Of a DNA stretch of 64,000 nt, positions 1 through 9,753 are shown in pieces. Positions within the stretch are counted from its first letter, which is position 1. The number at the start of each line of letters is the position of its first letter. The translations under genes were made by a program, and so were the position numbers. Source of the DNA: Mortierella sp. BCC40632 (Eukaryota > Mortierellomycota > Mortierellomycetes > Mortierellales > Mortierellaceae); contig WAEK01000003.1 of assembly GCA_011634665.1 (NCBI GenBank), forward strand, positions 2,574,001 to 2,638,000, in the 5' to 3' direction. The notes under the pieces are model-generated. The model was not told the DNA's origin and searched no databases. It was given only the letters and a program-made list of their open reading frames with translations.

Positions 1-674
1 ATTGCAATGTCGAGTCAAGGGATCGGATGGACAATCTCATTGTGTTACGGCCAAGATGGTGAATCATATTCTAGACAATGTAGCGATTCAATCGGCTGAA
101 GTGTATCGGGATATGAAGGGAATCTTTGAGATTTTGCAATTGGGGATGGGACCTCTTGCAAGGGACATTCGAAAGAATTTGAAGAATGCGCAACACAAGG
201 ATAGTAAGCTTCGACTTGAATTTTATTCGGGACATGATACGACACTTGCACCTCTCTTGGGCATGCTTGACGGAAGTGATATGCGTTGGCCACCTTATGT
301 GAGTCTTTTTTTTTTTTTTTTTTTTGTTTTGTTTGGTTTGTTTGTTGCTTGCCGCTGCTTTTTTTTTGTTCTGTAAAGAATTGGGGGTGTCGAGTGAGAC
401 GCGTCCTTTTTTTATATGTAAGAATTGACTGATCAGGTGTCTCCTCGTGGCGTGTTGACCAAAAAAAAAAAATCATAAAAATTAGGCCTCGAACATGATG
501 ATTGAGCTGTGGTCAAGTCATGGTGAACACTATGTCCGAGTCCTTTACAACCATGAGGTGGTCAAGACACAGTCAAAGTGGTGTGATCTGGAGTGGTGTC
601 CCTTGGATCGCTTTGTTACTTATCTGGATAAATATATTATTGAGGATCTGACAGAGAAATGCCGAAAGCAATAG
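1..674 (+). CDS. Histidine acid phosphatase family protein, C-terminal part
   Basis: The gene is cut by the left edge. Two exons are visible: up to 298, and 486-674 (stop TAG 672-674), separated by a GT-AG intron (299-485) that begins GTGAGT and contains a run of about 20 T. The visible protein carries SGHDTTLAPLLGML, the C-terminal His-Asp catalytic motif of the histidine acid phosphatase (branch 2 phosphoglycerate-mutase-like) superfamily. After the intron it continues with IELWSSHGEHYVRVLYN and a Cys-containing tail (WCDLEWCPLDRF) typical of the end of these enzymes. Family members hydrolyse phosphomonoesters; lysophosphatidic-acid phosphatase (ACP6)-type and secreted acid phosphatases cannot be told apart without the N-terminal RHG motif and signal peptide, which lie outside. 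An AATAAA-like A/T-rich stretch lies about 25-55 bases after the stop. Confidence 0.88.
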
Positions 675-1023
675 GATAGAAGAGACTTTGAATTGAAAGA
701 AAATAAAAATAATAATAATAAAAAAAAACAATAGCTGGCTTGCTATGACAAAAGGTGACTCTTGAATCGTCTCTACAAGTTTCCGGACAAAGGCTTTAGA
801 GGAGGAACTGCGGGGTTCAATAAAAAAGCTGGATCCGGGAGGGTTAATTATTGTTTTGGTTTTGAGACCTGGGACTGGATGGAGTTGCCTTGAAAGAGTA
901 CTCACCTCGCAAAGCTAAACAGCCAAGCCGAGTAAAACTGACACTGTTGTCTTTTCTTTCTTTCTAGAGACCGGCTGTAGTAATGGTCGTATGGATTTGA
1001 CCTAGAGAGGCAATTGCAATAAT

Positions 1024-1061
<38 letters not shown>

Positions 1062-1532
1062 AAAAAAAATATCTGAACTTGTCTTGCTGCTTGCTGAGAA
1101 GGATTTCGGTCTGTTCCGATCTCTTTCCACTTTTATCCGAGAGCCAGGCAATACTTGTCGTCTATTGACCTGTGGAAGGGAGAGGACACAGAGGCGAGAC
1201 CCCCACTCTCCTCCACCGTGTTTGCCAGTGTGGGAAGAGCCTGTGCGAGTGTTTGCTTGAGTGTCGCTGCTGAGACGCATCGAATAGGTTTGATCGCTTG
1301 CGTCTGACCCCATGAGAAGAAGATGGGAACCGAGAAGGAGTAAAAAGGAAGCCCTTTTCTTCTTTTTCAACTTTCTTTTTTCTCTCTCTTTCTCTCTTTC
1401 CCACCACCCCATTATTCTTTTGCTCCTTTCCATCCAAAGACCACAAGACAACAAAATCATCCAAAAAACGAGAACAAACACCCACCATCACACTTTCCTT
1501 TGTAATTCCCTATCGCTCACCATCAAGACTCC
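675..1532. other. Intergenic region, no gene seen
   Basis: Between the acid phosphatase stop and the next start. It contains A/T-rich 3' sequence, a GA repeat near 1023-1058 and a CT-rich stretch just upstream of the start at 1533 (about 1340-1450), which resembles the pyrimidine-rich leaders seen before other plus-strand genes here. Open frames on either strand are low-complexity and were not accepted. Confidence 0.6.
1023..1058. repeat. GA dinucleotide microsatellite
   Basis: Near-perfect (GA)n run with a few interruptions, in the intergenic region upstream of the gene at 1533. Confidence 0.9.
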
Positions 1533-1988
1533 ATGACCGAACAACAGACCAGTCAAGGCAACGAGGGTCGTCGACATAGCTTTGTCGAACGCATGTTTGA
1601 AAAGATCTCGGGCAAGTTTCATCATCATCATAACGACAACGATGAGCACAATAGCAAAGACCATACCAAGCCCGCTCCACAACCTCCACACAAGTATGGG
1701 ATGTCCGAGAATGCACACGACAATGCGTTTGCGGCCGAGGCCAACGTGGTCGGTGCACACGCGATTCCTCCGATGACCTTCCATGCAGAGCCCAATAATC
1801 GTCATCGTCGATCCTCTAACCCGACCAACCCCACCACCGCCACGACCACAGCAACAACAACAGCGACGGCTCTCGCAGACCCGACGGCAACACAAGCACA
1901 AACTCGAGCAGCAGCAGCACAGACTCAAGCACAGACCCCGGTGGCCGCACAAGAAATAGCAACGGAATCGATTGAGCCCTTGAAGTAG
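1533..1988 (+). CDS. Small hydrophilic low-complexity protein of unknown function
   Basis: Intronless frame of 151 codons from ATG 1533 to TAG 1986-1988. I do not recognise a family. The N-terminal third is charged and contains RRHSFVERMFEKISGKF followed by a His-rich run. The middle part (HDNAFAAEANVVGAHAIPP) is less repetitive. The C-terminal half is Thr/Ala/Gln-rich and probably disordered. There is no signal peptide or membrane segment. The start is supported by a CT/A-rich leader and a CC-ATG-A context. The non-repetitive N-terminal part has ordinary codon use, which argues for a real gene, but the Thr/Ala/Gln tail could arise from repeat expansion. Homologues in related fungi would settle it. 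Confidence 0.55.
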   Translation: MTEQQTSQGNEGRRHSFVERMFEKISGKFHHHHNDNDEHNSKDHTKPAPQPPHKYGMSENAHDNAFAAEANVVGAHAIPPMTFHAEPNNRHRRSSNPTNPTTATTTATTTATALADPTATQAQTRAAAAQTQAQTPVAAQEIATESIEPLK

Positions 1989-2748
1989 TTTTGACTCTGT
2001 TGTTGTTGACGGCAATGATGGTGATGATGATGTTGTTGTGAGGAGAGCCACGCGCGTTATAGTTTTGGTACAAAAAAGTCTTTTTTCTTCTTATCTCTTT
2101 GTTCATAACAGTGTGGCCTATAAAATAATTTTTTTGTTCAGATGAAACGACCGTTTCTGGAGATGGTCCCCTGCATGTCGATTCAAAGGAAGGAAGGGAG
2201 GGAGAGGAAGGGGGGGGGGGTTTCCCGGCCTGCCGGAAATGAATATCGGGTCATTTACTTATGACAGAGAAAGAAGAGAAAAAAAAGGAGTCGAGTTGTT
2301 GCTGTGCGATGGGGTAGAGAGAGAGAGAGAGAAAGAGAGAGAAAAGGAGGAGAGATGGAGAGAGGATATAGAGCAATGGGAGGTTGTGGTTTCCTCGATG
2401 GAGAAAAAAAAAATGGGCCCTGGAGGATGTTGTATGTGTGTATAAAGCAGGACGGGTCTGCAAAAGGGTTCTTCCGTCGGATTGATTGGGGGGTCGTGGC
2501 GAGGGTGTCTGGAGAAGAAGTGCGAAGGAGGGAGAGAGATAGAGGAGTGGGGAAGGAGCGCCTACTGCACAGGGCAGAAGAGGAAGAGAGACAGAGAGAG
2601 AGAGAAGAAAGGACCATCCCCTGGGTCACCCGCTCTGGCAGCCAAATGTCTGTGTATTTATAGCAGCCGTTTGTGCATCCTTCCATCCATCCACAGAGAG
2701 AGGATACTCGAAACAAAGGCCGCCCTGCAAAAAATAGCCTTTTTGCCC

Positions 2749-2791
<43 letters not shown>

Positions 2792-3063
2792 CACGCACAC
2801 ACACACTTTCTCTCTCTTTTTCTCTCTTTTCTTCTCTTCTCTTTCTTCTTCTTCTTCTTCTTCTTCTCACTCACTCACTCTTCTGTTTGCATTCATCCTC
2901 TGTCCCATTCCTGTCATCCCAGCTGGAATCGCTTTCATTGTTCCAGTTCCTGTTCCTGTTCCTGTCCCTGTCTCTTCTCCACTTCATTCGCCCATCCTCA
3001 TCCGTGTGCTCCTCCTATCACTAATAATAAACACCCTCACACAAACACACATTCCATCTCGGC
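1989..3063. other. Intergenic region with microsatellites and pyrimidine-rich leader
   Basis: Holds a GA-rich part (about 2270-2620), a CA microsatellite and then a CT-rich stretch (2808-3020) directly before the start of the DUF7137-type gene. The latter is probably the promoter/5' leader. No supported gene on either strand. Confidence 0.55.
2753..2806. repeat. CA dinucleotide microsatellite
   Basis: (CA)n with one or two interruptions, roughly 50 bp, followed directly by a CT-rich tract. Confidence 0.9.
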
Positions 3064-4011
3064 ATGACCCACATCCGTGATCGCCCTGTGCACAGAGGCA
3101 CATCATCACACATTCGATCATGGCGCTCCTCCTTGCTCATTCTCTTGTTCCTGTGCATGTCGAATGTCTTTGTGCATGGCCAAGGCAAGTCCTCGACTCC
3201 TTTCAACTCTTGCTCCTGACCTCTCCCCTTGCCCTGCTCCCTTTTTTTTTTTTCTCTCTCTCTCATATCTGGGCCCTGTAAAAATGAAATTTTCATCTAC
3301 CAGCAATATATTGACTCGGCGCTCTTTTTCTTTCTCTCTCTCTCTCACCTACTTTCGATCCGGCCACCGTCTCTCTCTTTCTCCACCTGGAAAACAGCCC
3401 AGACCTCCACTGTAGCTCCACCGGCTCAGTCTTCTGCACCACCAGGTCAACCTGCACAATCCAGTAGTCAGGTTAACCTACCCAGCGCCAGCTCAACTTC
3501 TGGCGTGCCCAACTCGAGTCTGCCAACAGCCTCAGGAACACCCACCAGTAATAATGCAACCGCCACGCCTGTTCCTACACGTTCGCCCCAGGACCCACCC
3601 TCTCGATTGACCATGGTAGAACCCAAGGAAAGTGCTAGCAACCCACCCTTGTTTGCCATTGGTACCGACATCCATTTCGCTTGGACCTATGACAGTAACC
3701 TAAAGCTGACCCCGGCCAACATCACCATCGAAGCCTATACTGCTGATAACCAAATCATCACTATTGGCAATGCGCTTCCGGGTAGCACGGTCAACTATAC
3801 CTGGACGGAGGCGGCTCAAAAGAGCAACACTTCTAATCCACTCTTGACAGCCATGTATACACTCCGGATATTTGATGGTGCTGTTGGCAGAAATGGTCGT
3901 CTTCCTGAGGGTGGTTATCTTTTGACGTATGCTGGTCTCAAGTTTGGACTTTATCTTCCAGAAAAATATGTTCCTGGCGACCAACAACATCGTAAGTGAA
4001 TTTCCTTTTTT

Positions 4012-4047
<36 letters not shown>

Positions 4048-4262
4048 CACCGATCCTGTACGCTATGCTCCTCTTCCATTCGAGATCTGGTTTATTCTTT
4101 TGTTGACTGACATTCTTTTTTTTTTTTCTTTTTTTTCTTTTTGTAGCTACTGTCTGCGGCACATGCGCCTTTGCTTCCACAAGTGGTAGTGTAGAGAGGA
4201 CACTTCCAATGGTCCTCACAGCAGTGCTCTGTATGGCTGCCACACTTTTCGCTCTTGCATAA
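3064..4262 (+). CDS. Secreted, probably GPI-anchored DUF7137-type protein
   Basis: Three exons: 3064-3184, 3398-3991 and 4147-4262 (276 residues). The first intron uses a GC donor (AG|GCAAGT) and the acceptor ACAG at 3397, which alone restores the frame; the second is GT-AG with a long T run. Exon 1 encodes a basic N-terminus and a clear hydrophobic signal (SLLILLFLCMSNVFVHG, cleavage likely before Gln). A Ser/Thr/Pro-rich linker follows (residues about 42-110). Then comes a globular part starting RLTMVEPKESASNPPLFAIG with IHFAWTYDSNLKLTP and YTLRIFDGA, matching the fungal DUF7137 domain as I remember it (WTY/WNY and TYTL-like strands). The C-terminus is small residues followed by a hydrophobic tail (LPMVLTAVLCMAATLFALA) with no cytoplasmic extension, typical of GPI attachment. 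Function unknown; cell-surface location is inferred. AATAAA lies at 4341. Confidence 0.82.
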
Positions 4263-5115
4263 AAATATATTCTCGTTTTCTCTCTCTCTCTCTCTCTCTT
4301 CTTTTTCTTTTTTCATTGCTGTTTCGTCCTCACATATTCGAATAAACCCAGCGCTCTTGAGGTTATTGGTCATTAAAGAATGGGGGGGGAGGAGGAGGAG
4401 AAGGAAAGGGTAGGAAGAGGAAGAGCCTGTGGAACGGTTTCCAAACAGAATCAGGGGGAAAGAAAGAGACTCGACAACGGAAAGGGTAGCTAGGAGTTAT
4501 GAGTTTGGTACCAATCCTCTCTCTCTCTCTCTCTCTCTCTTCCTACTCTGACTTCTTGGATCGAGAGGTGGTCACTGCGAGAGGTGGTTGTTTGTCAGGT
4601 CACTCCTAAACGCGTGTGCTTTAAAGAATCTTTTATTGTTGCCGACCGTGCACTGTCCAACAGAGTGTAGAGTGCCATGTTGCTGGTCTGTCCTGGTATC
4701 CAATGGTGACACTGACCGTAGGAGTGCCGTCATTTTAAATTCGGTGACGTATTTCCGGCTTTCAACTTTTTTTTGCTGGCCAATTTTTCTGTTTATTGCT
4801 CTGAAGGTTGGCTGGCAGACTGAGAGAAAAGAGTAATCTGGCTGCAGTGTTTTAATCCTTCCTTCTCTCTCTTTCATTGCTCTTAGCATTAAGGCAGACG
4901 TAGTAGAACAAGCTCCCCGCCTCGCTCTACTTCTCATCTCTCCCCTGTGGTCTTCTCGCGTCCTTCCCTGCTTCACTGCAACGCTAGCATCCACACATCA
5001 TCCTCCCCTCTCCATCAGGCACCTCTCCTTTTCCAGCCTTCAGCCACTCGTCACATTTTTTTTTTAACCCCCTCCCAACCCATCTTGATTCATCTTTTTG
5101 ATCAACTGATCCATC
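4263..5115. other. Intergenic region, promoter of the eIF3c gene
   Basis: CT and GA microsatellites (for example around 4280-4300 and 4517-4540), then a non-repetitive part (about 4560-4850) without a supported frame. A CT-rich leader (about 4855-5110) ends at the eIF3c start. No other gene seen. Confidence 0.55.
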
Positions 5116-8100
5116 ATGTCTCGATTCTTCCGTGCTGGAGAGAGCGACTCTGACGACACCGAGTCGGAATACTCTGATGAGCTGACCAACTCTGAATCTG
5201 AAGATCAGACCGACTCTGATTCCGATGATTCCTCTGATGACGATGCCGATGCCCAGGGACCAAACAAGATTCGTAGCCGTTTGTTTGGTGCCGCGCTCTC
5301 GGACTCTGACAGCGATGATGACACCCCTCGTGTCGTCCGCTCTGCCAAGGACAAGCGTTTCGAGGAGATTGAGCAGGCCGTCACTGCGATGGCCAATGGC
5401 CAGAAGATCAATGACTGGGTGTCTGTCCAGAATGGTAATTTCTATTATTTTTTATTTTATTTTTTCCAAGGGGGAGATGGGATCTGTACCTTGATCTCAC
5501 CCCCTCTCTCAGAGCAGAGCCAGCACTCCATCTCGACTGCCTTGCAAGGAAAAAAAAAATTTTTTTTTCTCTCTTTTTCCAGGGACACGCAAAGAGACCT
5601 ATCAAACTCGAGGAAAACTTGCAGGATCTATGGATATTGTAGACACATCACACAACTCTTTTCCTATTCTCTTTCTCTTTTTGTTTTTTTTTCTTCCATT
5701 TTTATTGCTGCTTGTTTGAACAATTACTGGACCCTTCAAATAAGCTTGAAGTGTCGCTTGGCAAACCTTCTCCCCATCCAGGACAATGGACTCTCTGGGC
5801 GAAGCACAGTGGGCGATCTGTCGCAGTTGAAGAAGAGGTGGTTGTGCTATAGGCTATAGGAAAAAAAAAAAAAAAGGAACGTCAGGATGTAATCACTCTG
5901 AATCATCACCACGGGACCACACAGAAAGAGTGGTCAGCGATCACGCTTCATCACTATACTCCTCTTCCTATCTCCCTTCCCCTTCCCTCTCCAAATTGTG
6001 TCTCATGGCTGACTCAATTTCTCTCATGCTATCCTCCCTCTAGAATTCGACCGCGCCAACAAGGCCTTGCAAAAGGCTGTCGGCATCATTGCTCAGTCTG
6101 GTGTCCCCAAGTTCTACATCAAGGCTGTTGCCGAGTTGGAAAAGTCGATCCAGGGCTCCTTGGAGAAGGAAAAGTCTGCCTCCAAGAAGATGAACGCCTC
6201 CAACGCCAAGGCTTTGAACTCGATGAAGCAAAAGATCAAGAAGAACAACCGTCAGTATGAGAAGGAGATCCAGGAATACGAGAAGGATCCCGAGAACTAC
6301 GACGTTGAGGAGGAGGAGGTTGTTGTCAAGCCCAAGAAGGGCAAGAAGGCCGCCCCTGCTTCTGATGACGAAGAGGAGGATGAGGAGGAAGGTGGTGCTG
6401 CCGATGATGGATTCACGCCTGTTGGTGCTGGTGGAAAGACGGTCGAGTATACTCAGGATAACCTCTTCAAGAAGTTGAGAGAGGTTGCCGATGCTCGTGG
6501 TAAGAAGAACACCAACCGTGATGAGCAGGTCCGCGTTCTGGAGCGTCTCTTCTCTGTCGCCGTTTCTCCTTATCAAAAGATCCGTGTCCTCTTGAGCTTG
6601 ATCTCGGCTCAGTTGGACTTTGCGACCGGTCTTACTGGATACATGGCCATTCCTCTCTGGAAGAAGTAAGTTCTTCTATTTCTTGTATTCTTTTGCTCTC
6701 TTTGGATGCGATACGATGCGTAAGTCAAAACGGGCTGATGTTGGACAATCATTTAACTCTCTCCTTCGTACCTTTCCAATTCCCAGCGCCGAAAAGTATG
6801 TGACCATCCTTTTGACGATCTTGGAGGCTAACCCCGCCTATGTCGTCAAGGAGAATGTCCCCGAGGAGGAGGAGGTGGAGAAGGATCGTGTTGCCCAGAA
6901 GGGTGAGACTATCTTCATTCAGGGATCGATCGTTGCCTTTGTCGACCGCCTGGATGACGAGTTCACCAAGTCTCTTCAGAACATTGATCCCCACACGACC
7001 GACTATGTCGATCGTCTCAAGGACGAGGTTGCTCTCTACACTGTCATTGTTCGCTCGCACGCCTACTTTTCTCGTCTCGAGATGACCGAGGCTGTCTGCC
7101 GTTCGACCATGAGACGCTTGGAGCACTTGTACTTCAAGGTGAGGCCTCTTTTCTTTTTTTCTTTACTTTATCATGGCGATTATTTTTGTCCGCACTCTTT
7201 CTCTCTTTCTTTTCTTCTCCATACTGACCATCTCCTCTGTGAATCATCTCCTCTAGCCCGATGTTGTCATTCTTGCTGTTGAAAAGGCAACCGCTGCTCT
7301 CTTGCCCGAGAGCGTTGCTAGCGCTGCTACGGACTCGTCTGTCTTGATCCACGACCTCTGCGTCTACCTCTACAAGAACGCCTCGTCCTTGCTCCGCACG
7401 CGTGCCATGCTTTGCCACATCTACCACCATGCTCTCCACAACCGCTTCTTTGTTGCCCGTGACATGCTCTTGATGTCGCACTTGCAGGAGACCATTCACC
7501 AGGCTGATGTCACGACCCAGATTCTCCACAACAGGACCATGGTTCAGCTCGGCCTCTGCGCTTTCCGTGGCGGTATGATCAGGGAGGCCCATGCTTCCTT
7601 GCAGGATATCTCGGGCACTGGCCGTGTCAAGGAGTTGTTGGCTCAGGGTCTTTCCCTCCAGCGCTATGGATCTGCTACGCCCGAGCAGGAGAAGCTTGAC
7701 CGTCAGCGTCAGCTTCCATTCCATATGCACATCAACTTGGAGCTTCTTGAGTGTGCTTACTTGACCTGCTCGATGCTTCTCGAGATCCCCGCTATGGCCG
7801 CTGCTGGTTCCAGCCAGGACAGCCGCAAGAAGGTCATCTCCAAACCTTTCCGTCGTATGCTTGATTACAACTCTCGTCAGGTCTTTTCTGGACCTCCCGA
7901 GAACACGCGCGACCACATCATGGGTGCTGCCAAGGCACTTGCTGGTGGCGAATGGCAAAAGGCTGTTGAGTTGATTAGTGCTATCAAGATCTGGGATTTG
8001 ATGCCCGAGACTGCCAAGATCAAGGAGATGCTTGGACGCAAGATCCAGGAGGAGGGACTCCGCACCTACTTGTTCACCAACGCCTCATACTACTCTTCGG

Positions 8101-8613
8101 TCGGACTTGAGCAGTTGGCCAAGATGTTTGAGTTGCCCTTGTCGGCTGTGGTGTCGATTGTGTCCAAGATGGTTTGGAATGAAGAGTTGGCTGCCAGCAT
8201 TGACCAGGTCAGCAACGTTGTTGTTCTTCACCACGTTGAGCCAAGAAAGGTTCAGTCCTTGGCTCTTGCATTTGCCGAGAAGGCTGCCTCGTTTGTCGAG
8301 GGTAACGAGAAGTTGCTCGAGACCAAGACTCCTCAACAGGGCGAGCGTCCCAAGAAGGGTAAGGAATTTTTTCTTTTCTTTTCTTTCTTCTATATTGGAT
8401 AAAAAGGTGTGTGTTTTCTTTCTTTTCACGAAACTAACTCGTCTCATGGCTCATTTTTTTTTTTCTTCAACAGGTCCCAATGCTAACAAGGATCAGACAT
8501 CTGGCAAGCAACAACAACAGCGCACGATGGGACCTCGCGGAGGAAACCGTGGTTCCCGCAATCAATTTAACAATGGACTTGGCAACAGTGTTAGGGGAGG
8601 TCGCAACAAGTAA
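5116..8613 (+). CDS. NIP1: Eukaryotic translation initiation factor 3 subunit C (eIF3c/Nip1)
   Basis: Five exons: 5116-5434, 6044-6665, 6787-7138, 7257-8358, 8474-8613, giving 844 residues, the normal size for fungal eIF3c. It is a core subunit of eIF3, bridging eIF1/eIF5 and the 40S subunit during start-codon selection. The N-terminus starts MSRFFRAGESDSDDTESEYS, the acidic Ser/Asp tail expected for this family, followed by KDKRFEEIEQAVTAMANGQKI. A Lys/Glu-rich stretch lies in exon 2. A helical repeat region and C-terminal PCI domain follow (about residues 600-760, including GLRTYLFTNASYYSSVGLEQ and a winged helix with LPLSAVVSIVSKMVWNEELA). The tail is Gly/Arg/Asn-rich (GPRGGNRGSRNQFNNGLG). 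All splice junctions are GT-AG and keep frame. Intron 1 is 609 bp, the others 118-121 bp. Codon use is strongly biased to C-ending codons, as expected for a highly expressed gene. Confidence 0.97.
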
Positions 8614-9430
8614 AACAAAAACGAAACAAACCCAAAAAAATATACAACAATCACACCCAAAAAATCAAAAAGTGAAGAGTATCAAAAAAAAAAAAGGTCT
8701 TGGACATTACTAGCATTTGATTTTTTTTTTTTTTTTTTTTTTTTTTCCCCCCTCCTTTTTTCTTGTTTCATTTTTTACTTGTCTTGTTCTTTTTTCTTTT
8801 ACCCTCTCCCCCCTCTTCTTTTTTTTTTTTTCTTGTTTGTTGATATCTTTTTTTTTTTCTTTTTTCTTTTTCTTGTTCTTGTTGATTGTTTGTCCGTCAA
8901 AAAAAAATTCTCTGGATAATTTTCAGACTCGTTATTTTTTTTTCTCTCTTTCTTTTCTTTTTTTTTTTCTTTTCTCTCCTCTCTCCTCTCAATCATTCTG
9001 TGGAAAGAAATTAAAATCAAAAGAGTTAAAAAAGGCGGTGGGAAAAAAAAAAAAAGCTGAAAAAAAAAAAAAGCAAGGGAGCTAGGCAACAAGTTAGCTA
9101 GGCATCACGTGCAGAAAGGGGACAACTTCAGAAGAGAGATGGACTTTTTTTTTTTTTTTTTGAATCTGAGTCTGTATGGTGCAGGGACCGGATCGATCGG
9201 GAAGAAAGAAAAAGGAAAAAAAAAAAAAGGCTCAAGGAAAGCAAGAGTCCTTGAAGCGATCCAGTCCCCAGATCTCTCAACGAAACAGGGCTAAAAACCC
9301 CCCTTCATGGACCTCTCCCCTAAGAAGGGAATAATGATGCACAGAAAACGCCACTAAGATCCCCTCTATCGTCCCGCGTCCTTTTTTCTTTTTTTTCTAT
9401 TTCATCACCACCCCCCAAACCTGTGGAGAC
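8614..9430. other. Intergenic region rich in T and A homopolymers
   Basis: 3' side of the eIF3c gene, dominated by T-rich stretches (about 8718-9000) and A runs (about 9040-9072). A CT-rich stretch at 9361-9420 precedes the next start. No gene seen. Confidence 0.6.
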
Positions 9431-9711
9431 ATGTCGACGTTTTCATTTAATCGTTCGACAAACAGTATCAACGGCTCCCCATCTGTTGGGTCATCCCCTT
9501 CATGCCTCAACTCTCCAGAAACCATTCGGTCTATTTTATTTGCCAACCTCATTCTACTCGGCGTAGAGACCTATTCGTCTTCGTCTACTTTTCGTGATCA
9601 GAACCTTACTAGTGCTCATTCCGACCTTGCTTTCCTTTTACTCAACAGTTCTGGTGACCTCAGGAACACGGACCACTATCCTGGCGTCTTGGACTCTTTA
9701 AAAGATTATCC

Positions 9712-9753
<42 letters not shown>

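Noticed and set aside
2482..3024. Long open frames across 2.2-3.1 kb on both strands
   Set aside because: They translate GA, CA and CT repeats into Arg/Glu, Thr/His or Leu/Ser low complexity, with no domain; the real gene start in this area is the signal-peptide exon at 3064.
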